Assembly (NCBI GenBank): GCA_010279815.1
Contig: QEOQ01000533.1
Coordinates: 235,606-299,605 of the forward strand
From: Brachionus plicatilis
Lineage: Eukaryota > Rotifera > Eurotatoria > Ploima > Brachionidae
DNA length: 64,000 nt
Direction: 5' to 3'
The translations under genes were made by a program, and so were the position numbers. Of the stretch, positions 49,122-59,800 are shown one piece after another (position 1 is the first letter of the stretch; every line of letters begins with the position of its first letter). The notes beneath the pieces are model-generated. The model searched no databases and had not been told where the DNA came from. It saw only the letters and a program-made list of their open reading frames with translations.

Positions 49122-50384
49122 ATGCCTAGCATCAACATCACCCAACCAAACTCATCCGGTGATAATCAATTTTTATCAGACATAGAATTAAAGATCCTTA
49201 GATCTAGTGTTCCTTTAGAATTCAACAACACCGAGCACATCTCTTTTGAAAATCAAAAATTTCTGCTTTTAAACAAAAGTGAGGTGGAAAATTGGCGCGG
49301 AAATGTTGGTTTAGGACAGCTTCCACTTAATAAAGACTCTCATCCATTGGTAATAAATAAAAAGCCGATCAACACACTTGATTATGTGCAACAATTGACC
49401 ATTAGATACCTAAGACCACCCACTCCTAAAAGCCCATCTCCCATTGTTATCAAACAAAATCCTGACATATGCGCGCCACCAGCGCCACCTTTGGTCATAC
49501 GCCAGAAACCTCCAGAACCAAAGACCCCTGAGCCTTTGATAATACGCGAAAATCCTCCGCCACCACCAGCCAAGCTTGATAAAAAAGTTATTGTTGTTAG
49601 AGGAAAAAATTTGCCTCCACCTCCTCGAAAAGTTGTCATTGAACGGTTGGCACCTGTTCCGCCAAAACCACCTACCATCATAATTGAAAGATGGCTGCCC
49701 TACTCTAAAAGAAAGTGCCGAGTAATCTACCAAAAGTCATCTAGTCCCCAAATGGTTGTGAAAGACCCTAAGAATGTAATTGTCGATTGGCAAACACCAG
49801 AAGTAGAGGTCGAAAAGAAGTTGAATTTTCTAGGGGTATTAAAAGCGGACCCTGGTGAATATAGAAAAAAATATGGCCAAAATCTAAAAAAGCTGAAGGA
49901 TTATCCCGAATTGAGGGAGTATTTGAAAAATTCGAATAAATTGTTGGAAGAAGATGAAGAAGAAAGTGAGGTTCCTGAGCTAGAGGGAGACATTGACGCC
50001 CTGAAATTGGTCGATTTAGACAAAGAAGGTCTTGGTCATTATAAAGATTTTGTTCATAATTATGATAAAAAAAGTATTTGCTCAAAAAGTCTGGACACTA
50101 ATCATTTTTTAAAAAGTCTTTTAAGATGTGACTTATCTTCTTTGAAAACATCAAATTCAGTAGAGTTTTTTATAGATCAGGTATTTGAGTCGTTTAATAG
50201 TTGCAGTAGAATTGGCTACCTAGATGCACGAAATATTTTTACTAAATATTCTGCTAGACATGGCAGAAAATTCAATGACAATGACTTCAGGTATTTGCTT
50301 AAATTTTCTAAATTGAAGCCCAAAAATTCGTTTGATCTTGATGAATTGAAAATGCTTTTTTTAAATATTAATTTTATTAAATAA
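49122..50384 (+). CDS. Proline-rich protein with VIRQ/IIER repeats and a C-terminal EF-hand-like region
   Basis: An intronless 420-residue ORF. I do not recognise the protein. Residues 1-95 form a non-repetitive leader. Residues about 96-205 are a degenerate repeat of roughly 15-20 residues alternating a Pro cluster with a beta-prone, basic VIxRQ/IIRE/VVIER strand: SPIVIKQNPD, PPLVIRQKPPEP, EPLIIRENPPPPP, RKVVIERLAPVPP, PTIIIERWLPY. Similar repeats occur in cortical or cytoskeletal proteins such as alveolins; this analogy is weak. Residues 240-310 are charged and acidic (LLEEDEEESEVPELEGD). Residues about 340-418 resemble two degenerate EF-hands (FFIDQVFESFNSCSRIGYLDARNIF; FDLDELKMLFLN) lacking most calcium ligands. 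No signal peptide. The cytoplasm is likely. Codon usage and length argue that it is a real gene. An AATAAA lies at 50445-50450. Confidence 0.75.
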   Translation: MPSINITQPNSSGDNQFLSDIELKILRSSVPLEFNNTEHISFENQKFLLLNKSEVENWRGNVGLGQLPLNKDSHPLVINKKPINTLDYVQQLTIRYLRPPTPKSPSPIVIKQNPDICAPPAPPLVIRQKPPEPKTPEPLIIRENPPPPPAKLDKKVIVVRGKNLPPPPRKVVIERLAPVPPKPPTIIIERWLPYSKRKCRVIYQKSSSPQMVVKDPKNVIVDWQTPEVEVEKKLNFLGVLKADPGEYRKKYGQNLKKLKDYPELREYLKNSNKLLEEDEEESEVPELEGDIDALKLVDLDKEGLGHYKDFVHNYDKKSICSKSLDTNHFLKSLLRCDLSSLKTSNSVEFFIDQVFESFNSCSRIGYLDARNIFTKYSARHGRKFNDNDFRYLLKFSKLKPKNSFDLDELKMLFLNINFIK

Positions 50385-51270
50385 AATAGTTTTTATGATG
50401 TTTTTTCAATTGATTCTATTCTAGCTACAGTTTCAATATTTAACAATAAATTTATGAGTGATGGTTATAGTCTGGAATTTTGATTTAAAAATCTGCAAAT
50501 TCTATTGAAAGTTATTTGGTCGCCAAATCACTTTTTATGAAGAATTAATTAAAATTTTCTGAAAAAAATATTAAAATTATAATCGCATATGTATTAAGTG
50601 ATTGGTTTTTATTAATTAAAAAAAGTTAATAAATTTTTTTAAAGATTATGTCAGATACCATGACTTAGCGTCAAATCACGTATTACTATCTAATTTTTTA
50701 TCTGAGATTTTCAATTTTTACTAAATTTTAAATAAAATTCAATTTTTATTTAAAGAGGCACGATCTAACTAAACATATTTTATATTTTCCAAAAAATTTC
50801 AAATAAAGGTATATTAAAAAAGAATAGATTTGTTCTATGAATGTAAAAGCTTTAATTTTTTTTTTAATTTAATATAAACAATTGAGTGAGTGTATAGAAA
50901 AAGTGTGCTAAAAGTTAGATAAAATTAATGGCATGGGTAGTGGTTTCATCGCAAAGAAAGAGCGAATATTTTTAATTACCATCTAAAACTTTAAAAAAAT
51001 AAACTAAAAAGAATTTGAATTTTTCGATTATTTGGAAATTTTCAAACCTAATATACTTTGATTTTAAGGTCAATTGAAAAGTAAATTTTTTTTTTTTTAA
51101 ATTTGAAAAATTAAATAAATAGCAAATTTGTTTAAATTTTTTTTTTCTAAAAATTTTCGTATACTCTATTTTTAACTAAAAAATTTCAATGTTATTGATT
51201 GAAACTTTTTGATAACTTAAATTAAACTCAATACCAAAAAATAACATTTAATTAATTGAAATTTATTTTT
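50385..51270. other. AT-rich spacer
   Basis: Poly(A) signal of the proline-rich gene at 50445; nothing else recognised. Confidence 0.4.
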
Positions 51271-51274
51271 CTTA

Positions 51275-51700
51275 AGGCATCTAGAAGTTGATGATCAATC
51301 AATTTCAAAGGCTTTATCTTTAGATATTAAAATTAATCGTTAAATTTTTATGTAATATGCGTTACATGTTAAGTAGATTTAAAAAATAAAGCCATTGATA
51401 AAATAGATTTTTAAATTTAAATTTTTAGACATAATTTTTTTAGAATTTATTTAGAACTATTTGTATCTAGCATTCGAAATTAAAAATTAAATTAAAAAAA
51501 AAAATTCAAATGTTAAATTCCGAAAAGTAATAGAATTAATAGATCGATCTTTCCTACAGATATTTTTGAAATATAAAATTTATTTTAATTTTTCAAATCT
51601 ACATAACATGCAAAGAATGTAACATTAAAATTATTTAAATTAATTTGAAGATTAATTTTAATATCTAAAGATAAACTCTTTTAATTAAAATGATGTTTTA
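51275..51700. repeat. Compact copy of the GGCATCTAGAAGTTGATGATC foldback family
   Basis: The left side GGCATCTAGAAGTTGATG and TTATCTTTAGATATTAAAA, with the complement ATTTTAATATCTAAAGATAA near 51655-51675. Arms also share CATGTTAAGTAGATTTAAA / AAATCTACATAACATG. This is the uninterrupted form of the copy that a LINE split at 5190-7695. Confidence 0.75.
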
Positions 51701-52595
51701 ATATATTTTAAGGTAGTTTAAAAAAACATTTCCCATATTTTTTATCAGATAAAAAATCAATCATTTATTCAATGTTTAACTAAATTTTCATTTGAGTGTA
51801 TTATTAGATAAATTAAAGGCAACTTGAATTTCAATATCATGATCACATGATCAAAACTTAATTAATCTAAGACTCAAATAAAAATGATGAAAAAAACTTT
51901 TTAATTTGTTGAATGTCTATTATCTTAAATAAGAAGAAAAATATGTCTCTTCAAATTGATATTTAATTGATTCTTTCAAAATCTTTATTCAAAACTATAA
52001 AGACAAATTTAAATGATATTTTAATTTCAATTAAAATTTATTACAGCGAAACAAAGTTAAATTTAAAAATATTGATTAATTTTTATTTTTACTTCGAATT
52101 AAATTTCATTTATTTAAAACAATGTTTATTAAAGTTTAATCATTTCATTATCCAAAAAATTACTTTTTCTATATTTTTAAAATTTTGATTTGATCATAAA
52201 CTTAAATTTGCCTAAATTAAAAATTTAAAAAAATGATTTTATCTAAAATATTGAATATCAATTTAAAAAATAAATCAAGTGATTAAATTTTTTTTTCTGA
52301 ATAAAAATTGAATTCAAACTAGAAGATCAAGTATCTTGAAGGCTAGTCGCATTTCTAATGCTTCAATTTATGGAATCATTAGACAACCTTTACAATTTAA
52401 AGAAAAATTAACTTTAGATCATTAAATAGTTAATTGTCTTTGTTTATTCAATTTAAAAAAAATCAAAATCTTTTCGTAAAAAATTGTAAAAAAATCAACT
52501 CTTATTTTTAAAAATTTTATTCGAAATTTAAATTAATAAGAAAAAAATTTAATTAAGAAAAATAAATACTATTTACATCTGGAGATTAGAAAATT
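51701..52595. other. Spacer downstream of the homeobox gene
   Basis: AT-rich with several chance ORFs. A fragment near 52320-52385 (AAGTATCTTGAAGGCTAG, CGCATTTCTAATGC) is more balanced but has no match that I can name. Confidence 0.4.
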
Positions 52596-53291
52596 TTAAT
52601 TTGACATAAATGTTCGCCGGAACTTTTCTATTATTTCTGTCTTATTAGAATTATAAGAAAGTTGATGGATCATTTCATTCATTTCTTGTTCGATAGCTCT
52701 TTTAATTCTCTTTGGCTTTGTGTTTTGACTTCGATTGCGACGATTGCTGAACCATGCATTTACTTGCTTGACCGTAATTCCTCCTAACCTGGCCAATTTT
52801 TCTTTTTCTTCCATAGTGGGATAAGGATTATGAATATGATCCTGAAACCAATCATTCATTATGTCAACTGCTTCGTCTGGCAATAGCAGTTTCCTACTTT
52901 TTACACATCTAGTGCTATTTAAATTTTGATTACTTACCTCAGTGCTGGTATAATTATCTGGAGAAAAAGAAGCATTAATTTTGCTATTATCTAAACTGTT
53001 ACCTGTTGAATCAAGAGTGTAGCTTGAATGGAGAGAAGAATTGTCCAAAAATGTCCAGTTTTTGTTGTAGTTTGGCTGTGAATTTTGACAAGCTGGCCTT
53101 AGAAAGGCATACTCACCTTCATATTGATATTGGTCACCAACATTAAAATAATTTTGGTTGTAATAATTGCTGTAATTATAAGTAGAGCCGTAAACATTTG
53201 GAGGAATTAATGATTCCGTATAGGTTGAGTTGACTATTGGATACTCTGCTGGATGGTATGATTGATTGCTTGTGGTGTCGTAATAAAACAT
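52596..53291 (-). CDS. Divergent TALE-class homeobox transcription factor
   Basis: A single-exon 231-residue protein on the minus strand. Residues 1-130 are low-complexity, rich in Tyr, Asn, Ser, Gln. The homeodomain lies at about 132-197: KSRKLLLPDEAVDIMNDWF, the TALE loop NPYPTMEEKEKLARLGG, and recognition helix VKQVNAWFSNRRNRSQN, followed by a basic TKPKRIKR tail. The three extra loop residues (with NPYP) mark the TALE superclass. The W48-F49-x-N51 core is intact but position 50 is Ser, not Ile, Gly or Ala of MEIS/TGIF, PBX or IRX. ITVKQVNAWF is nearest to PBX (ITVSQVSNWF). No PBC or MEIS domain precedes it, so it is not a standard PBX or MEIS orthologue; a lineage-specific spiralian TALE gene is possible. 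A 23-29 nt GTAAGT..TAG stretch at about 52915-52940 is too short for an intron and was kept as coding. Confidence 0.85.
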   Translation of the reverse strand: MFYYDTTSNQSYHPAEYPIVNSTYTESLIPPNVYGSTYNYSNYYNQNYFNVGDQYQYEGEYAFLRPACQNSQPNYNKNWTFLDNSSLHSSYTLDSTGNSLDNSKINASFSPDNYTSTEVSNQNLNSTRCVKSRKLLLPDEAVDIMNDWFQDHIHNPYPTMEEKEKLARLGGITVKQVNAWFSNRRNRSQNTKPKRIKRAIEQEMNEMIHQLSYNSNKTEIIEKFRRTFMSN

Positions 53292-54089
53292 TTTTACCTT
53301 TAATTTACTTGAAATGATTGATTGAATATATTTTTTGAATTAATTTTTGTTCCTTAAATAGATGAGCCATAATTTGAAAGTTTGAATTATAGGGTCCAAA
53401 CTTTGCAATCAAGACACATTTCGTGCAAATTGAAATCAATCAATCAAACAATCAATTTTCTTTATTAATTCTTTTAACCGATTCAGAACTTGTTATCAAG
53501 CTGTTATTTTCTTATCGGCAAGACTTATCAAAAATTTTAAGTTAAATCTTATTTTGTATTTTATTAATTTATTTGTTAACTGTACCGAGTTTAAGCTCCT
53601 TCAGAATAAAAATATTTTGTTTTTTGTTCTTTTTTTATGTATATTTTTTTTCTAAAAATTCTAACAAAATCTTGCACCCTTTTTTTTTTTAATTTTAAAA
53701 CTTAAAATATTTTTTTCTAATTGGAATTTTTTGATGATTCCTTTTTAACTTAATACCAATAAATTTAATTTAATTGATTCGGAAATACATTTAAAAAAAA
53801 ATATAAATATGATATTTTAATTAATTTATTTTGTTTTTATTTTCATATTTTATTTTTCAACTGTCAGTTCTTTTTTAAAGTTTTTAAAGGTAATGTGAAT
53901 TTTAAAATTTAAAAAAATCAATTATTTATTCAATATTAATACAAATTTTCATTCAAATGTAAAATTAAATAATTTTAAAATTTAATTTATAACCAAGCTT
54001 TTATTTTCTTACCGACACGACTTGTCAAAAATTTAATATTTTGTCTTTTTTGTTTTTTTTTTATCTTAACGCTAGAAGACCCAAGAAGT
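53292..54089. other. Upstream region of the homeobox gene
   Basis: Contains CAATCAATCAAACAATCAA at 53437-53455, a set of TGATTG-like (TGATTGAT) sites in complement, which PBX/MEIS-type TALE factors bind; this invites, but does not prove, autoregulation. A tail-like repeat copy (TGTACCGAG, CTCCTTCAGAATAAA) is at 53580-53610. Confidence 0.35.
53569..53612 (+). repeat. Short dispersed tail-like repeat, copy 2
   Basis: CTGTACCGAGTTTAAGC and TCCTTCAGAATAAA; same motif as 1705-1762 and 59262-59315. Confidence 0.45.
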
Positions 54090-54350
54090 TTTTAAGACAT
54101 TTTTTCACTATTAAAAGTAAAATTAAATAAAATCACAACAAAAAATTATCATTTTTTTGTCCCCTAATTCAATATGAAAATAGTAAAACAAATTTTTTAA
54201 CTATAAAAAAGTTTAATTATCTTAAAAATTAAAAATCATTAAAAAAATTTTAACATAAGAAAGACAACTGAAGTTTTTCAACTTGTCAAAAAATTTTTTA
54301 ATGCCTTTCACTAATCTTGTTGTTAAATTCAGAAAGTATTTTTGTATATA
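54090..54350 (+). repeat. Dispersed AT-rich repeat, copy 2
   Basis: The relative of 29780-30055, with the same word order. It includes TTAACATAAGAAAGACAAC and TGAAGTTTTTCAACTTGTC. Confidence 0.55.
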
Positions 54351-54789
54351 ATACTTGTATTTTCCTTGAAAACAGCCATTTCAAAGCTTTTTGAACTAAT
54401 TAAATAATGTTATTTTAATATTAACACATAATAACATAAAATATCTGTTTAAATTGACCAAAATAATTTTTTTTTCATTTAATGTTATAAAAAAGTTTTT
54501 TAGGCTTCTAGGATTATAATGGTTAAAAAAAATTTTAAATTGTTAGATTGATATTTATTTTTTCTTTCCTGAATAGTTTGATATTTTAACATGTAACAAT
54601 TTTTTTGTTTCAAACTTTCAATTTTATTTTTCTCCTAATTTTTTTAATTAAATATTTTAAATTTACTTGCGGTATTTTTCGTCTTTTAAAAAATTTTTTA
54701 ATACAAATTTGAAAAAGCATGAAAAAAGTGCGATGTTTCAGATATATTTAAAAAAAAATATATCGGAGTAAATATTACAATCTTAATGC

Positions 54790-56165
54790 ATTCAAATTAA
54801 ATAGATTAAAGTAAACGATAATAGGCTATTCAGTTTTTATACAAATAAGAAAATAAACTTTCTTTAAAAAAGATAAAATTTCGTCCAATTTACTTATTTG
54901 CTCAATTGATCATAATAATTATTAGAAAAAAAATCAAAATACTAAAAATTTTAATTTCTCAGATATTAAAAGTTTTTGAGTAAAATTTATGAATTTAATT
55001 TAGCATCCTTTTTTATGAAATTTCGGCAAAATGTTATTTATTGTACATTTTTACATTTTTACATTTTTGAGAAAAGAAAAAAAAAGCTCAAAATCAAAAA
55101 ATCTAAAAAAATTTTCATTCAAGAAAACTAATAATAAATTTGCAATTAATTAAAAGGGATTTTCAAAAAATTATCCTTGGTTATTACATTTAAATTTTTC
55201 TAAAACTCTTTTTTAAGTAATTGCGAATTTATTAATACTTTTCTTAAATGAAATTTTTTTTTAGATTTTTTGATTTTGAGATATTTTTTTCTTCTCTCAA
55301 AAATGTAAAAATATAAAAATTTACAATAAATAACATTTTGCCGAAATTTGCATCTTTTTTTTTAAAACCATGTGTTTTTTCGCTTTTTGATGGTATTGTG
55401 AATTCAAATATAAATTTAACAAAAATTCTACATTTTTTGATAAATCAAAATCAAAATTAAAATTAATAAAGAATATAAGAATAAATAATGCAACTTATTT
55501 AAATCTATTTAAACCTTTTTTACCGAAAATAATTTTTTCTCGTGTAAAAAAAGATAAAAAATAAAGCATTATTAAGATTTAAATAAATTGATTTGATTTA
55601 GGAAAAAAAAAGAAAATAAAAATTTTATCTCATAAGTAATAAAGGTGCATTAAAGTATGTTGCAATATGCGGTAAATTTGCGGTATTTTTTCCAATATTC
55701 TTTATTTAAATTAAAAAATAAAAAAATTTGTGTTCAGTTTGTATTCGAAATTCAGAAGATCTTTTTGATAATGTTTATAGATAATTATTTATTTAAATTT
55801 TTATATAAAGACTTAATTATCTTGAATAATTTGACTATTTATTTAGTAAAAAATACTTTAGTTCAAAATCGACTTCATTTTTCCGCATTTTAAAAGCCAT
55901 TCAACTACTTTAAAAAAAAATCATAGCCCTATGTTTTTAAATTGATTTTGAATATTCTTTTAATAGACCGTTTAATTTTTTTAACTAAATAAAATTCGAA
56001 TTTACTTATATCCTAAGAAATTTTATATTTTTTAAAAAATTTATCTTTTTTAATGAAAGTTATTTTCTTATTTGTATAAAAAATATATAAAATTTAAATT
56101 TTCTTGTTCCAAAACAATAAAAACTAAATATCCTATGTTCGCCTTAATCTATTTAATTTCAATTT
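54790..56165. repeat. Nested foldback structure
   Basis: The outer arms (about 54800-54895 and 56030-56165) share TTTATACAAATAAGAAAATAA and TTAAATAGATTAA in opposite orientation. An inner near-perfect foldback at about 55010-55370 has TTTCGGCAAAATGTTATT and AATCAAAAAATCTAAAAAAA arms. The ORF at 55657-55893 inside is Phe/Leu/Ile-rich and unsupported. The arrangement suggests one TIR element that received a second. Confidence 0.6.
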
Positions 56166-56169
56166 TAAT

Positions 56170-56862
56170 AATATCATTTAATAGGTTCAGACATTCAATA
56201 AAATACATTTGTCATAAATAATTCAAAAATTTTTGATTTCTTTTTTTGTCTTTTTTTTATTTATTTTTATTCAAATATTTTAGTTTTTTTTTAAAATGAT
56301 ATAGATTTGGTCAATATGGATTCAGAATCAGACTTATATTTTTAATTATTTTTTTAAGCCAAGTAACAGAGTTTTTTTACAATGAGTTTTAAATAATATT
56401 GAGTAAAAGGAAACACTTTTTTAAATTTTTTGTTTAAAATTTAAAATAACACAAAGAGAACAATGTAAAAGATAAATGATCAATTTTTGACATTATTAAC
56501 AAGACCCAATTTCTGGCAAAAAAAACACATCAATTTTTCTAAAAATTTTTAAAATGGATGAGAAAAAATTTGAAAAAAATGTTGGTTTTATTTTGATAAT
56601 ATTATGAAAAATAAAAATTAAAAATTTTGTTCACTTTAAAATTTTAAAAAATTAATGTTTGACTTTTAACTAGTTGAAACGATATTTTTTCTAATCTTGA
56701 ATTAATTCGAAAAAAAAAGCATTTATCTTAAATTTAAAATTTTATTCTATGGTTACCGTTTCGGCTACAAATTGCTAGACAACTGAGCGTCGAGGTCGCG
56801 GTCATTTAAATAAATTTATTTCGATTTCAGAAAAATTTTCGTTTAGCAAACGAATTTTTTGA
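56170..56862. other. Upstream region of CEP78
   Basis: AT-rich. TTTCGATTTCAG at about 56819-56830 is a good splice-acceptor-like site 33 bp before the CEP78 ATG, compatible with a 5' UTR intron or trans-splicing. The block 56750-56800 (GGTTACCGTTTCGGCTAC; GAGCGTCGAGGTCGCGG) is unusually GC-rich and could be promoter or 5' UTR. Confidence 0.4.
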
Positions 56863-59800
56863 ATGTCCCATATTTTAGCTTCAAACATAATGGACCACCA
56901 ATTTAAGCAAAATTCTGCCCCTTCGATCATAAGCTCGACTGTTCTCCCGTCCAACTTGTCGGCCAATGGCAGTTCCAGCTCCCGCTACAATGGTCAACTG
57001 TCGAACAATTTCTGGGACAACTATGAGCACTTGTGCGCCCTTCAAAGCGTCACTCCATTGCAATCAATCAAACAATCGCTATCAGTTGATGCAGGAAGCA
57101 ACTTGAACATTTTAGCAGATAAATTGAAGTAAAATAAAATTTTAGAAATCAAAAAAAAATTTTATTTATTTTTTTTTTCAGGAACGCTGACTGGGATCCT
57201 TTTTTAAATGCCCTAAGAGTGTCCAAACACTTTAGGGCTATTTCTATTCAATCAAGTTACAATATGGAAAATGAACAGAGTGGTAAACTTGACCACTTTT
57301 TAGTCAATTAAATTACTAAATTTTTATTTTAGACTCCAAAGTGAGAGGATACGCAAAACTTAAAAAACCACCAGCTATCCGCAACAAAGAAAAAACAAAC
57401 AGGCTTTGCCGGAGTCTTAAAGACTGTCTATCGGTTTCAACAGCTTTGAATAAGCTAGAATTGTTTAATATTCCGCTAACAGTCAAAGATTGCAGTCAAA
57501 TTGCTAAAGTAATTTTAAAAATTTTTTTCGGATTAGTTTTTTTTTAAATAAATTTTTATTTAAGGGCTTAAGAGCGAACAAAACAGTTAAGTTTTTAAGC
57601 TTGGATCGGTGTTTAATTGGAGACGAAGGCCTTGCAGGTAACTAAAATTTTTTTTCTTAATTTCCAAGAATTTTTATATGAAATAAAAAAAAATTTATTT
57701 TCATTAATATTCAAATCTGAAAGCAAAATATTTTTTTGTTTAATTTTTATTTCTGTAATTGAATTTGTAAATGACCATTTTTTGTTTAAAAAATCAAAAA
57801 AAATCAAATGATTCTTTTTAATAAGTTAAAAATATGAAGGCTCTTTAGCTCGTCACAGATAAAAAAATAAAAAATTAAAATTAAAGATCTAATCCAAAGC
57901 TTTATTTGTTTTTAAGTATTAAATTCGAAGCAAAAAAAAATTTTTTAATTAAGAAGAGAAGTAATAGTATTTAATAAATGAAAAAAATATAAAATTAATT
58001 ATTTTATCATGAGTTTAATTGTTGTTAAATTATTACTAAATTCGATTATTTTATTTGAAATAAATTATTAAATTTAATTGAATAGATTTAAGTGTCATGT
58101 AAAATTTAAAAATATCCAAGACCCTTTTCTTTGAATTAGTTTAACTTTCAGTCCACTTTGTTGTTATTTAAACTATCTGCCCTAGTATTTTTAGACATAT
58201 CTATAAATGGCAAATTGAAGTTTGAGATCAAGATCAAAAGATCAAAATATAAATTGTAATATTTTTTTTTATAAATGAGAAAAAATAAATTTTTTCAAAA
58301 GCAATTACTTGACATGTCATGTCAAGTTTATTTTCATATTTAAAATTTTAAAATGTCCCTTTTTATTGAACTTTAAAAGGTTTAAATATTTTAATTGATT
58401 TGAATGTAAACTTACTTTTAAAGACAAAAAAATTAACTGTTTTAAAATTTAAAATTTATTGAAGTAGAAAAATAAAATTATTTTAGTTTGAATGAATGGA
58501 TATAAAAGTTATAAATTCGAATTAGTGAATTAACTTAACTTGAATTATTTAAATTATTGATTGTTTTTGTTAAATAAATAAGACATCAATCATTTTGATG
58601 TTAATTTGGTAATGAACCATTATTTGACATAACATGTCTAGTAATGTTTAGTATTCATTTCTTAAAAATCATTAAAATCTTTAGATTATTTAAGCTTTAA
58701 AATTTTGAATGATCCTTTTGATCTTAAAATTTGATCTGAAACTTCAATTTGCCCTATTAATCTCATATTCATTTAATTTTTTCAAATTAATAATTATAAT
58801 ACCTTATGATCCCCTCGTTATTTGTTTGGCAAAATAGAAGTTATTTCTTTTAAAAAAAAGTAGATTTTGAAGATAAAGATTTCGCCTCGGCTTCTATTAA
58901 AATACTCAAATTTTAATTCGAAATTCAAAACTTTTTAGGATAATTAAAAAAAATGTAAAGAAAGTAAAAAAAGAAAGAGGAAATTTAAAATAAAATTAAA
59001 TAAAATTTTTTTTTTATTTTTATAACTCAGTATAATTGAGTATGAATTTAAATCTCCTGCTAGTTCCGCTTCAGTCCATTAAATGGGTCGTTGTAATTAG
59101 GACCATTGTAACTGAAAGAAGGAAGAGAGCGAAGAATACTTTTGTTTTTGATCCTTCAAATTAAAAAAATACGAAAAATAAAATAAGTTAAAATAATATG
59201 TAAAAAAAAAAAATTTCATTTCGTTATTTCCAAATACCCATATACAAATTTAAGGTAATTTTTCTTTATTTGTTTATCTGTGTCGAGCTAAAGCTCCTTC
59301 AGATTAAATAAAAAATTAAAAAATTTTTGATTTTTTTGAATTATAATTTAAGAACCGTGACCCTCGGGAAGTTCAAAATTGCATAAGAACCTTTTTTTCA
59401 TTTCTCATGCGATTTAAATATGTTAAATACAGTTAAAAACGATTCAGCTAAATATTTAGAATTTACTACTGAATCACCATAGATGATTATAATGTGACAG
59501 ATGATTAGCTTTTATAAAGAATTTATATTACTATATTATTATACAGTAGTGATTTGATAATAGGTTCCATGGTAAATTTACGCAATTTTACGCAAAAATA
59601 CGTATATTTCCAAGACAAGAATTGTAAAAAATGTTAAATTAACTAAATTTTACGTAAATAGAAATGAAATAACTAATTTTTACGTTATATAATGTTAATC
59701 CAAAAATGCTAAAAAAATCTAAAATTTAGCTGTTTTTCATAAAATTTTGTTAAAAATACGATTTTGACTTCCGAATTTTTTTTTTTCAAATGATCCGAGC

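Noticed and set aside
49382..50085. Three overlapping minus-strand open frames, Gly/Trp-rich
   Set aside because: Antisense of the proline-rich gene; proline codons read backwards give Gly and Trp.
52915..52945. GTAAGT...TAG inside the homeobox gene
   Set aside because: An intron of 23-29 nt would be far shorter than any other here, and the frame stays open through it.
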